DNA of 52,361 nucleotides, from assembly GCA_020687485.1 (NCBI GenBank), contig JAJEQR010000027.1:1-52361 (forward strand), read 5' to 3'. Shown here one piece after another: positions 31,348 through 39,894 of this stretch. Source of the DNA: Hominifimenecus microfluidus (GTDB lineage: Bacteria; Bacillota; Clostridia; Lachnospirales; Lachnospiraceae). Each line of letters begins with the position of its first letter. The first letter of the stretch is position 1. Under the pieces are notes generated by a model. It did not search any database. It saw only the letters and a program-made list of their open reading frames with translations, and had not been told where the DNA came from. The position numbers and the translations under genes were made by a program.

Positions 31348-31847
31348 TAACAACCGGCTGTATACCTAAGATAAATCCAGATGATTTTGATGAAGTCTGG
31401 TGGATCGTGCGCTCTCCGGATACGATTCCGGTAAAAGAAAAACTGGTTTCGGAGCTTGCGCCTTCACCGGAGCTGTTCCGGGACTACCGGCAGGCGTTTC
31501 ATGCCGGGCGCTTCGGGACAGAATATTTCCAGAATGTATATGTGCCTTGGTTCCTGAAAGATCTGGAGAAAAATCTGGAAGCGCAGGAACGTCTGGAGTA
31601 TCTGTGCAAGGAGAGCCGGACGAAAAAGATTGCTCTCTGTTGCTACTGCGAGGACGAAAGCCTCTGCCACCGGAGCATCATCGCCGGTATCCTGTTGGGG
31701 ATGGGCGCAGTGATTGAGACGAAGGAAGAGTACCGGAAGTATTTTGAAAACGGAAATTTGATCATGGGAATGGAAGAAAGGGGAACGAATGACAGAGAGA
31801 AATGCAACGGAGCTGCTACAGGATGGACTTCGGACGGCATTCATTGA
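31344..31847 (+). CDS. DUF488-family protein
   Basis: ATG 31344 overlaps the MATE stop, giving 167 residues. Typical DUF488 features are the N-terminal aromatic segment (DEVWWIVRSPD) and the C-terminal IALCCYCEDESLCHRSIIAG, a Cys/His cluster conserved in the family. DUF488 proteins are suspected of nucleic-acid or phosphate-ester chemistry but are uncharacterised. The last ~20 residues overlap the start of the helicase stub and may be extended beyond the ancestral stop. Confidence 0.8.
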   Translation: MITTGCIPKINPDDFDEVWWIVRSPDTIPVKEKLVSELAPSPELFRDYRQAFHAGRFGTEYFQNVYVPWFLKDLEKNLEAQERLEYLCKESRTKKIALCCYCEDESLCHRSIIAGILLGMGAVIETKEEYRKYFENGNLIMGMEERGTNDREKCNGAATGWTSDGIH

Positions 31848-32120
31848 CCGCACCTGCCATTCGAATCTGGCATATCGTCCACAATTTATATATAACGATA
31901 GCAGAAAAGGACAGAAAGTCTTCTCTGCTCTGGAAGATGAGCTTTTGCACAGTGACAGCTTTGCCATCAGTGTCGCATTTATTACCCGCGGCGGGATCAC
32001 GCCGTTGCTGCAGACTCTGAAGGAGCTGGAGCGCAGAGGCGTGCCGGGGCGGATTTTGACAACGGACTATCTGAGTAAGGGGAGATATCTACGAGTATAT
32101 TGTGAGTGTATGAGAGGAAA
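31789..32120 (+). pseudogene. N-terminal stub of a PLD/DUF3427-type helicase
   Basis: From ATG 31789 the frame reads MTERNATELLQDGLRTAFID, then QKVFSALEDELLHSDSFAIS and GRILTTDYLS. This is the start of large (~1000-residue) helicases with an N-terminal phospholipase-D-like domain and DUF3427. Homology ends at TTDYLS (about 32068). A different frame just downstream reads GDIYEYIVSV and then stops at 32108-32110, a plausible last few residues of the same protein. So nearly all of the helicase was deleted, leaving both tips and an intact Nudix neighbour. Confidence 0.65.
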
Positions 32121-32126
32121 AAACAT

Positions 32127-33668
32127 ATGAAGACAATACATGTAGTTGCAGCTGTAATTCGCGCAGAGAATGCGGCAGGCGAGCCGATAATATTTGCTAC
32201 ACAGAGAGGATACGGAGATTTCAAGGATGGCTGGGAGTTCCCTGGAGGAAAGATTGAGGCAGGGGAGACTCCGCAGCAGGCGCTTGTTCGTGAGATCGGG
32301 GAAGAACTGGATACGAAAATCCAGGTCGGCGATCGGATCGATACGATTGAGTATGACTATCCGGAGTTCCATCTGTCTATGGACTGCTTCTGGGCGGAGA
32401 TCCGTTCCGGCGAGCTGGTTCTGAAAGAACATGAAGCCGCGAAGTGGCTGACAGTGGATACTCTGGATTCCGTAGCCTGGCTTCCGGCAGATCTTGCGCT
32501 GATTGATAAAGTGCGGGAAGGAATGTTACAGCAAGAAAAAGAAGCCGATAGCAGGCAGGCAATCTTCTCTTTTGCTGAGAACAAATATGAAGAAGCCCTG
32601 GCGCTTCTCCGGACGATCGCGTCTGTTCCGGCTCCCACCTTTCAGGAAGAAAAGAAAGCGGCACTTGTTCTTCAGTGGCTGCGTGCGAACGGGATGCCGG
32701 AAGCATATCAGGATGAGGCTGGAAATGTGATTTTCGAATACGGAACAGGAGAAGAGGTTGTCATTTGCATGGCACATATGGATGTCGTATTCCCGGATAC
32801 AACGCCTTTTACCATTCAGGAAAGGGATGGACTGTGGTACACACCGGGAATTCTGGATGACAACGCCAACCTGGTCTGCATGCTTATGGCGGCAAGATAT
32901 ATCGTAAAGCATCAAATCCCCTTCCCGTATCGTCTGGTTTTCGTGGCAAATGTGTGCGAAGAAGGCCTTGGAAATCTGAAGGGAAGCAAAGCAATCCGGG
33001 ATACCTTCGGCAGCAGCATTCGGCGTTTTATCGGTTTTGACGCGCAGCTTCATGACATCGTAAACCATGCAGTCGGTTCTATGCGCTTCCGGGTAACGGT
33101 GAGGACAGAGGGTGGCCACTCTTATACAGCATTCGGAAATCATAACGCGATCCATCAGCTTGCGGAGCTGATCTGCGAACTGTATCAGGTGCAGGTTCCG
33201 ACGGAAGCGAGGACAACTTATAATGTAGGAACCATCGAAGGCGGAACGACAGTGAACTCGATTGCGCAGCAGGCGTCCATGCTTTATGAGTTCCGTTCGG
33301 AATCCGTGGAATGCCTGGAGAAGATGCAGCGGACATTTGATCGCATCATTGAAAAATACCGCCATCTGGGCCGCAGCATCGAAGTGGAAACCATCGGTAT
33401 CCGCCCCTGCATGAAAGGTGTAGATCCTGCCGCACAGGAACAGCTGGAGGAAATGGGCGCGGATCTGATCCGAACCTATACAGACCGGGAGCCGAAACGA
33501 AGAACCGGTTCCACAGATGCCAATACCTTCCAGGCGTATGGAATCCCCTCCATCGTGCTGGGAACTGCAATCGGAGGAAGTACGCACACTAGAGAAGAAT
33601 GGCTGGACCCGAAGAGCCTGAAGGAAGGACTGCGTCTGGCGCTGGGAGCGGTTTGGCAGATCTGGTGA
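32127..33668 (+). CDS. Nudix hydrolase - M20 metallopeptidase fusion
   Basis: ATG 32127 (MKTIHVVAAVIRAENA) follows GAGGAAAAAACAT; 513 residues. Residues 1-~130 are a MutT-like Nudix domain with box GKIEAGETPQQALVREIGEE. Residues ~150-513 are an M20/M25-type peptidase with the metal ligands in MAHMDVVF, PGILDDNANLV, VCEEGLGN, GFDAQ and STHTREEW. Both halves keep their catalytic residues, and there is one continuous frame with a short helical linker. Nudix genes sit beside DUF3427 helicases, so the fusion may belong to that lost system. The physiological reaction of the peptidase half is unknown. Confidence 0.85.
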   Translation: MKTIHVVAAVIRAENAAGEPIIFATQRGYGDFKDGWEFPGGKIEAGETPQQALVREIGEELDTKIQVGDRIDTIEYDYPEFHLSMDCFWAEIRSGELVLKEHEAAKWLTVDTLDSVAWLPADLALIDKVREGMLQQEKEADSRQAIFSFAENKYEEALALLRTIASVPAPTFQEEKKAALVLQWLRANGMPEAYQDEAGNVIFEYGTGEEVVICMAHMDVVFPDTTPFTIQERDGLWYTPGILDDNANLVCMLMAARYIVKHQIPFPYRLVFVANVCEEGLGNLKGSKAIRDTFGSSIRRFIGFDAQLHDIVNHAVGSMRFRVTVRTEGGHSYTAFGNHNAIHQLAELICELYQVQVPTEARTTYNVGTIEGGTTVNSIAQQASMLYEFRSESVECLEKMQRTFDRIIEKYRHLGRSIEVETIGIRPCMKGVDPAAQEQLEEMGADLIRTYTDREPKRRTGSTDANTFQAYGIPSIVLGTAIGGSTHTREEWLDPKSLKEGLRLALGAVWQIW

Positions 33669-33711
33669 GATATATAATTCTACTACGGAAAAGAAAAATG
33701 AGGATAGACAT

Positions 33712-34317
33712 ATGATGGGGAAAACACATGTGGCAGTTGGAGTACTGGTGGCTTTGCTGGTATTCCAACCGATCACAATCGCCGCGTGCGCGGCGACAAT
33801 TGCCGGAGGCGCGCTGGGTGGATCTGCAGCGGATATTGATGCAATAAAAACAGATCGCAATCATGATGCGCTGCTTGGACAGCTGATTCCAGTTGGCATT
33901 ACAGGCGCTATGCTGCTGGTGGAGCATTTCTTGGGGGAAAGCATCACGAGTTCTCTGCAGGATCCGAACCGGGCGGCCATGGTTGCAGGAGCAGCTTTCT
34001 ATTTTGTGCTTCTGGCCAAAGGATATGCCTCCGGGCATCGAACCTTTACGCATTCGATTCTGACTGCGGTTCTGTTCACTGTGGCGATATATTTGGTTTG
34101 GCCAATGGCGGCACCCGGCTATTTCGCGGGATATCTGTCGCATCTCCTTCTTGACAGCCTGAACCGAAAGGACATCCGGCTGTTTTATCCATTGAAAAAG
34201 GGCATCAGTCTGAAGCTGTGTTATGCGGATGGAAAGGCGAATTCCGTGCTTTGCTGGGTAGGAACCACAGGCTCGGTTGTGATGACAGCCCTTCTGATGT
34301 TAAGGGTATTTGGTTGA
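33712..34317 (+). CDS. YdjM-like membrane metal-dependent hydrolase family
   Basis: 201 residues with 4-5 membrane helices. The family pattern is the N-terminal GKTHVAVG, ADIDAIKTDRNHD, HRTFTHSIL and GYLSHLLLDSLN; the His/Asp clusters are those of the YdjM/LexA-regulated membrane hydrolase family. The reaction is unknown. It starts 43 bases after the Nudix-M20 gene in the same direction. Confidence 0.85.
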   Translation: MMGKTHVAVGVLVALLVFQPITIAACAATIAGGALGGSAADIDAIKTDRNHDALLGQLIPVGITGAMLLVEHFLGESITSSLQDPNRAAMVAGAAFYFVLLAKGYASGHRTFTHSILTAVLFTVAIYLVWPMAAPGYFAGYLSHLLLDSLNRKDIRLFYPLKKGISLKLCYADGKANSVLCWVGTTGSVVMTALLMLRVFG

Positions 34318-34413
34318 CGTCTGTGTGGCAGTAAACGATAATGAACTATGACATCTGCAAAGTACCATATAGAAAAAATGGCACATGTAACAAAATAATT
34401 AGAGGAGGCTATT

Positions 34414-36030
34414 ATGGAATTAAGAAGGATGATGAACATGCAATTTAGAGCAAGAACATGTATATATGTTATAACATCATTGATAATTTTGACAATTACA
34501 ACGGCAATTTGCAGCTTATGTGGAATCGATAAGTTTTTTGGTAGCTTTGTGGATATTAGTTATTTTGACCTTTTGACGGGACAAATTGCCAATACACTTA
34601 TTGTTCTTTCTTTAACGTCTGTATTGTCATCGGATTTTGGGCAGGCATACTGGATAGATATAAAGGATACAAAACTGATAACTCCGTTTTGGTGGTGTTT
34701 TATAGGAATAACGGTATATTTACTTACGGCTATGGTTTTTTCTATAACGGTATATGCAATGGGTTGTGATGCCGGCGTGGTTGTATCTGCAGTATTTTCT
34801 ACCGGATTGCTGATTATACTTACGTTTAAAATGATCAGCATTTATTTTGGAAAAGAAGAACTAAAAAAACAGTTGCTTGTTGAGTATAAGCATATGCTTA
34901 TATTGAAAAACTCTTCTTATGTATCGGATTATCATCGGAGATTAGAAAAATATTTAGAAGAGGTAGAAGGGAAGGAATTCCTGGGAAAAAGCCGGTATGT
35001 GAAAAAAATAAAAAAAGAAATCATGGAAATCGGGAACGGTCTAAATTCAAGGGAGGAAAGCACGGTTGATGAAATCCATAAAAAGCATATTGAGAATCAT
35101 TGTAAATGCATAGAAGATTTAAAAGATATTGATTTGAAAATCGTTGAGTATACTCTCAATGCTATTGACAATAACGATACCGGGGTTGTGCGGGAAAACA
35201 TTGAATTGCTTGTGGAATGTGAAAACTATGATACATTTTTTAATCTTATAGAGGAATTGTTTGAGTGGGACGAAAAGTACACTTGTAAAACTCTATTGGA
35301 ATTAAGCAAAAAAAATATGGCCTGGGTTATCAAGGACAAGATGTGCTTCTTTAAGCAGTATGCACTTCAGAAATTGATTGCACAGAGCGGTAAACTGGAT
35401 GCGGTCCAAAATCTTTTGTCGATATATGATACAACGAATTTGGGCATGGTGAAACTAGCGCCCAAAATCCAGGAAATAACAGATAAATGTCTTCTTCTGA
35501 AAAGTGAAGAGGCGAGGATGGAACAAGAACTTAGTAATGCGGATGATCTTGTAAAAGCAATGAGAAGCCAGCGGGAACACAGAAAGGAGTTAAAGGAAAA
35601 AGATAAAAAACTTTGCGACGAACTTGTTGCAATCTTAAATCATGCAGGAACGAAAGACCTTCGATCATTTTACGTTCCTGTTAGAGAAGCATACGAAGCA
35701 TATGAAGAAAAAAGATTTGAGATAGTAAATAAATATATAACTGTAATTATAACGAATTACAAGCAGGATATAAATTTTATCAAAGTATCTTCTGGTATAA
35801 CAAGCGTAGACGCTGAGATTAAATTTACATTTTCTTATGTTACGGATGAGGAAATCTTTTTCATTAATCAGCTGATAGAAAAGGATAAACTAAATTTGGT
35901 TATATCAGAAAAGGATAAGGCAATACTTTCTCAAATGAGTAGCGTGACAATTGACAATAATCTTTCGTCAGACATCAATGATGAAAATCTGCAGATTTTC
36001 AGAGCAACATTAGACATTCCAGAGGTGTAA
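34414..36030 (+). CDS. AT-rich membrane protein of unknown function
   Basis: 538 residues with AGAGGAGGCTATT before the ATG. Three N-terminal membrane helices (about 18-40, 57-73 and 93-117, possibly a fourth at 123-142), then a ~390-residue cytoplasmic helical region rich in Lys/Glu (for example KAMRSQREHRKELKEKDKKL, likely coiled coil). I do not recognise the family. The base composition is clearly more AT-rich than the flanking genes, suggesting transfer. It ends 3 bases before the Ogt start, so it was inserted just upstream of, or supplies transcription to, that gene. Confidence 0.75.
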   Translation: MELRRMMNMQFRARTCIYVITSLIILTITTAICSLCGIDKFFGSFVDISYFDLLTGQIANTLIVLSLTSVLSSDFGQAYWIDIKDTKLITPFWWCFIGITVYLLTAMVFSITVYAMGCDAGVVVSAVFSTGLLIILTFKMISIYFGKEELKKQLLVEYKHMLILKNSSYVSDYHRRLEKYLEEVEGKEFLGKSRYVKKIKKEIMEIGNGLNSREESTVDEIHKKHIENHCKCIEDLKDIDLKIVEYTLNAIDNNDTGVVRENIELLVECENYDTFFNLIEELFEWDEKYTCKTLLELSKKNMAWVIKDKMCFFKQYALQKLIAQSGKLDAVQNLLSIYDTTNLGMVKLAPKIQEITDKCLLLKSEEARMEQELSNADDLVKAMRSQREHRKELKEKDKKLCDELVAILNHAGTKDLRSFYVPVREAYEAYEEKRFEIVNKYITVIITNYKQDINFIKVSSGITSVDAEIKFTFSYVTDEEIFFINQLIEKDKLNLVISEKDKAILSQMSSVTIDNNLSSDINDENLQIFRATLDIPEV

Positions 36031-36033
36031 ATA

Positions 36034-36570
36034 ATGATTTTTACTGAGCATTACGATTCTCCACTGGGCGGAATTTTGCTTGCAGCAGACGAGATTGGAT
36101 TGACCGGATTGTGGCTTGACGGACAAAAATATTTTGGCGGTCACCTTCCGGCAGAATGCAGGACACAGGAAACGCCGATTCTCACAGAAGCCAGACGCTG
36201 GCTGGATATTTATTTTACCGGCAGAGAGCAGGATTTCCTTCCTCCGCTGCATCCCGTCGGCTCTGTATTCCGGCAGGCGGTATGGAAGATTCTTCTACAG
36301 ATTCCATACGGGAAGACCACGACATACGGAGAGATTGCACGGCAGCTTGCCGCACAGCAGGGACTTGAACGGATGTCTGCGCAGGCAGTTGGCGGAGCTG
36401 TCGGGCACAATGAAATCTCCATCATCATTCCCTGCCACCGGGTCGTTGGTACCAACGGCAGTCTGACCGGGTACGCCGGCGGAATCGACAAAAAGATAAA
36501 GCTGCTGGAACTGGAACATACCGACATGAGCCGCTTCTTCGTGCCAAAGAAAGGCACGGCGCGTAAATGA
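36034..36570 (+). CDS. ogt: Methylated-DNA-protein cysteine methyltransferase
   Basis: 178 residues. The active site IPCHRVVG has Cys134, and GNEISIII/VGGAVGHNE precedes it. The second Gly-rich segment is GSLTGYAGGI. It repairs O6-alkylguanine by suicidal transfer of the alkyl group to Cys134. The N-terminal 60-70 residues are the variable domain. It starts 3 bases after the membrane-protein gene; the stop overlaps a small decayed gene by four bases. Confidence 0.92.
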   Translation: MIFTEHYDSPLGGILLAADEIGLTGLWLDGQKYFGGHLPAECRTQETPILTEARRWLDIYFTGREQDFLPPLHPVGSVFRQAVWKILLQIPYGKTTTYGEIARQLAAQQGLERMSAQAVGGAVGHNEISIIIPCHRVVGTNGSLTGYAGGIDKKIKLLELEHTDMSRFFVPKKGTARK

Positions 36571-36742
36571 ATCTGATGCAGAAACTCATGGAAATGAAGA
36601 AGTACCTGGAACACGATGAGGTGCAGCTGTTGTCGCTGACCGAATCAACGCTTACAAAACTGGGAACAATGACCGATGAGAAGTATGGGCGGGCATCCGT
36701 CGGGTGATTGAGCAGATCAATGCGAATGCGCTGGCATCGTAG
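36567..36742 (+). pseudogene. Frameshifted small gene after ogt
   Basis: ATG 36567 (ATGA overlap with ogt) opens a 46-codon frame (MNLMQKLMEMKKYLEHDEVQ... LTKLGTMTDEKYGRASVG). From ~36690 a different frame continues WAGIRRVIEQINANALAS and stops at 36740-36742, making a natural helical C-terminus. A single base change in length would join them into a ~57-residue protein. Family unknown. Confidence 0.5.
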
Positions 36743-36765
36743 GCTGGGAAAAAGAGGCTGTTTGC

Positions 36766-37176
36766 CTATGCTTCTTCTTCCATGCGCTTCAGAAGTTTTT
36801 CCAGCTGTGCCCACTCCTCTTCCTGAAATCCTGTCTTTAACTTTTCAGCGTATTCGTCATGAATCTGATCCAGGAAGCACAGGAATTCCTGACCGGCTGG
36901 TGTCAGATCCAGCTGGTACTGCCTGCGGTTCTCAGGGTCAATGTGGCGGACAATATGATGAAGTTCCTCCAGCTTGCGCGCGTCGCGGGCAACGCTGGAT
37001 TTGTCCAGGGAGTAGTATTCGGCGATGTCCTCCTGACGGCTGCCGGGATGGTGGCGGATATACAGCACAATCAGGTGCATCGTCCCGGTATATCCGTAAG
37101 GTGCAATTGCAGTCTTCAGTGCCCGGATTCGCCAGGAATTAATACGAATCAAACTAAGTAAAACAGAATTTGCCAT
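36766..37176 (-). CDS. MarR-family regulator of the adjacent MATE pump
   Basis: 136 residues with the MarR winged helix: RQEDIAEYYSLDKSSVARDA (recognition helix) and HIDPENRRQYQLDLTPAG (wing). It lies 35 bases after the MATE gene in the same operon, so it is auto-regulated with the pump. The likely operator is the AAAACAGTT-type palindrome at 38628-38657. Confidence 0.9.
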   Translation of the reverse strand: MANSVLLSLIRINSWRIRALKTAIAPYGYTGTMHLIVLYIRHHPGSRQEDIAEYYSLDKSSVARDARKLEELHHIVRHIDPENRRQYQLDLTPAGQEFLCFLDQIHDEYAEKLKTGFQEEEWAQLEKLLKRMEEEA

Positions 37177-37211
37177 AATGTCATAAGTATCCTTTCTGAA
37201 TTTCGCGGCAA

Positions 37212-38603
37212 TCAGCCTTTCTGCTGCATGCGATATTCTGCTTCCGCCTCATTTACCATTCGCATAACCTTCCGCAGGATCGGAATGATAATAACGATGC
37301 AAAGAGCATCGGCAACTGCCTGCGTCGCAGCGACGCCAGTTCCTCCGAAGAAGTGAGCCAGCGGGAACAGCACCGGGAAGAAGCAGCTGCCCTGGCGGGA
37401 CGTCGCGATCAGCATTGCGCCATGCACATACCCAAGGCCCGCGCAGAACATATTGACGACAGCTCCCCACGCATGGATCGGAAGAGCCACACACTGCAGG
37501 CGAATACAGAGAGAGCCAATGTACATCATATCCGGATCGCTTTCCGTAAAAAGCTGAATCACCTGCGGCGCGAAGATGCCAAGCGCAAGACCGGCGATTA
37601 CAGAGCCGGTAAGCGCCGTCTTCGCCGAGAAACGGTAGCACTCCCGCACGCGGTCATAGCGCTTCGCACCCCAGTTGAAGCCCGCTACCGGCTGAAATCC
37701 AGCCCCGAAGCCAAGGATGAAACTGAAGGGGAACATCATAATCTTCGTAGATACGCCAATTCCGGCCAGAACGGAATCCGAAATACTTCCGGCAATATTA
37801 TTCAGCGCAATTCCGGACACCACGCCCAGCGCCGAACGGAACATGGACGCTGATCCAACGCTGACAATCTGGTAGAGAATCTCTTTCGTCGGTCGAAACC
37901 GGGAAAAGGAGATTCGCAGCAGACTTCGTTTCGTCAGGTAAGGGAAGATCAGAATACCGAAGCTGACCAGCTTGGAGATTGCCGTCGCCATCGAAGCTCC
38001 GGTAACGCCAAGCCCGAATCCGAAGATGAAAAGCGGGTCCAGAAAACAGTTCAGCACGCCGCCGAAGCCCATACCGATCATGGAGAGCATCGCGCTTCCC
38101 TCTGCCCGCAGACATTGATTCATAACAAAGCTGGTAGCCATGAACGGAGCGACAAGAAGCACGTAAGTCGCATATTGCACGGAATAAGTCTCACAGCTGT
38201 CCGTAGCGCCCAGCAGCCGTACCATGGAATCAATAAAAACTGTTCCCAGACCAAGAATGATCAGACCAAAGGCAGCAGCCAGAAAAAATGCGGTGGAAAG
38301 TACTCTATTGGCTTTCTCCTTCTCGCGGGAACCCAGCAATCGGGCAATATAGCTGTTGGCTCCGGTTGCCAGCATGGAACCGGCCATCATAATGATCTGA
38401 TCCAGAGAACCATTCACGCTTACGGCAGCAGTTGCATTTGTTCCCAGTGAGCTTACAAAGTAGGTGTCTGCCAGATTATAAACGCTGGTAATCAGGAACG
38501 CAACGATTGTGGGAATTGCCATTTTAGGAATCACACGTGAGATCGGTTCATTCAGCATGATAAGTTCGCGTGAACTTCGCTGTTGTGATGTATTTTCCGC
38601 CAA
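37212..38603 (-). CDS. MATE-family efflux transporter (MarR-regulated)
   Basis: I chose TTG 38603 (codon before AENTSQQRSSREL), because GGAGGTGTCCCT precedes it. The longer frame from 38648 would lie within the operator. 463 residues, 12 helices, with MATE segments MAIPTIVAFLITSVYNLADT and GFGAGFQPVAGFNWGAKRYD. It exports an unknown toxic compound or metabolite. It is the first gene of a pump-MarR operon. Confidence 0.9.
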   Translation of the reverse strand: MAENTSQQRSSRELIMLNEPISRVIPKMAIPTIVAFLITSVYNLADTYFVSSLGTNATAAVSVNGSLDQIIMMAGSMLATGANSYIARLLGSREKEKANRVLSTAFFLAAAFGLIILGLGTVFIDSMVRLLGATDSCETYSVQYATYVLLVAPFMATSFVMNQCLRAEGSAMLSMIGMGFGGVLNCFLDPLFIFGFGLGVTGASMATAISKLVSFGILIFPYLTKRSLLRISFSRFRPTKEILYQIVSVGSASMFRSALGVVSGIALNNIAGSISDSVLAGIGVSTKIMMFPFSFILGFGAGFQPVAGFNWGAKRYDRVRECYRFSAKTALTGSVIAGLALGIFAPQVIQLFTESDPDMMYIGSLCIRLQCVALPIHAWGAVVNMFCAGLGYVHGAMLIATSRQGSCFFPVLFPLAHFFGGTGVAATQAVADALCIVIIIPILRKVMRMVNEAEAEYRMQQKG

Positions 38604-38627
38604 AGGGACACCTCCAAAAAGTTTTGT

Positions 38628-38696
38628 ATAAAACAGTTTCATATGCAACTGTTTTATCTGATACTGTTATTGTAGCGCAGTCGAAGAAATAGTCAA
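38628..38696 (-). promoter_or_regulatory. Promoter and MarR-type operator of the pump operon
   Basis: On the minus strand TTGACT (38696-38691) and TACAAT (38674-38669) are 16 bases apart. Just downstream, ATAAAACAGTT (38628-38638) and AACTGTTTTAT (38647-38657) form a perfect 11-base palindrome with an 8-base spacer, overlapping the early transcript. This is a standard repressor position. Confidence 0.75.
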
Positions 38697-38779
38697 GCGG
38701 AAAGTACAATTATTTTACCAGACACAAAAAGAAATGAACGCAGGAAGTTCTGGCTGGCTGCTTGCTCGGAGCCCGGTTT

Positions 38780-39811
38780 CTATGATTTCAGATTTTGCAG
38801 AGCTGTCCGCAGCATCTCCAGTTCCGCCTCGTCATCCAGGCAATGCGGGAAGGCCGGGTTCTTTACGGAAAGATTTAGTTCCCGCAGCGTCATCCAGCGG
38901 ATTCGGGCAACTTCCGATTCCTGGAGCACAAATCCGGGGTTGGGATTCTTTAGCTGGTACAGGTAGATCGTGCTGTACTCGCAGTCATGGAAGAGACGGT
39001 CGTGAAAGACGCGTTCCCTCTCCCGCAGGCGATGCCCCAGCAAATGCAGATCCTCTTTCTGAATTGTAAGTCCCAGCTCCTCTTTCGCTTCTCTTACTGC
39101 AGAGGCAAGCGGCGTACTGCCATGCGGAATATGTCCGGCGGAGGAGATATCATAGCAGTCTGGCCAGGCATCCTTCTCATGGCTGCGCTGCTGCAGCAAC
39201 ACCTGGAGCCTTCCGTCCGATGTTGTACGGGTAATCCAGGTATGTACGGTCGGGTGCGGACTTCCATCCAGATGCGCAACGCCGCGTTCCTTCACAAGTC
39301 CGGTGGGGGTTCCATCCCGGTCCACAATATCAAAAAGTTCCAGAGCTTTGCCGTCCAGAATGGCTTCTGTCAGGATACCGTGACCGTCGTAGGTCAGCTT
39401 CAGAGAGAAGAACGGGTGATCTTCATCGATCAGGCGGAAGAAAATCTTATCCCCCTCCCACAGGTTTAGATCCCAGACATTATCCTTCGGAACCCACTCC
39501 AGAACGCCTTCGTTGCACGCAATCGGTTCTCCGGTGAAGCCGTCCGCCGTGTATAGGTGCATATATTCCGTCACGCCGTCGCCGGAGACGAAGGTGACGA
39601 TCCCGCGAAAGCGGTAATCCGTCAGAGTATATCCGGTCTCCTCGCGAACTTCGCGCAGCAGGCAGTCCTCCGGGCTTTCGTCCTCCTCAAAATGGCCGCC
39701 GACACCGATCCATTTATCTTTATTCACATCATTTTTCTTAACCACCCGGTGCAGCATCAGATAGCAGTTATCTTTCTGGATGTAGCACAGAGTACACAGA
39801 CTTGTCTGCAT
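38780..39811 (-). CDS. Double-Nudix-domain protein
   Basis: 343 residues; start ATG 39811 after AAAGGTGAGTACG (GTG 39820 is also possible). The N-terminal half is an 8-oxo-dGTP-diphosphatase-like Nudix domain with an intact box GGHFEEDESPEDCLLREVRE plus ETG. The second half resembles isopentenyl-isomerase-like Nudix proteins (LLQQRSHEKDAWPDCYDISS, then GHIPHGSTPLASAVREAKEE). Its box has Ser where the first conserved Glu is expected. The first domain should hydrolyse a nucleotide or related substrate; the second may have altered metal binding. Confidence 0.85.
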   Translation of the reverse strand: MQTSLCTLCYIQKDNCYLMLHRVVKKNDVNKDKWIGVGGHFEEDESPEDCLLREVREETGYTLTDYRFRGIVTFVSGDGVTEYMHLYTADGFTGEPIACNEGVLEWVPKDNVWDLNLWEGDKIFFRLIDEDHPFFSLKLTYDGHGILTEAILDGKALELFDIVDRDGTPTGLVKERGVAHLDGSPHPTVHTWITRTTSDGRLQVLLQQRSHEKDAWPDCYDISSAGHIPHGSTPLASAVREAKEELGLTIQKEDLHLLGHRLRERERVFHDRLFHDCEYSTIYLYQLKNPNPGFVLQESEVARIRWMTLRELNLSVKNPAFPHCLDDEAELEMLRTALQNLKS

Positions 39812-39841
39812 CGTACTCACCTTTATCCTTTCCTGTGATCA

Positions 39842-39888
39842 TTCAGAGCCGCCGCCTGATTCCGCTTATGCTGCATCCTGCTGTGGCT
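39842..39888. repeat. Partial copy of the dispersed repeat
   Basis: ATTCAGAGCC followed by GATTCCGCTTATGCTGCATC and GCTGTGGCT matches the left ~50 bases of the element at 25784 with scattered changes. The right half is missing. Confidence 0.55.
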
Positions 39889-39894
39889 GTGGGG

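Noticed and set aside
32526-33860. Long minus-strand frame opposite the Nudix-M20 gene (about 444 codons)
   Set aside because: The plus strand carries complete catalytic motifs; the antisense product has no domain and no ribosome site.
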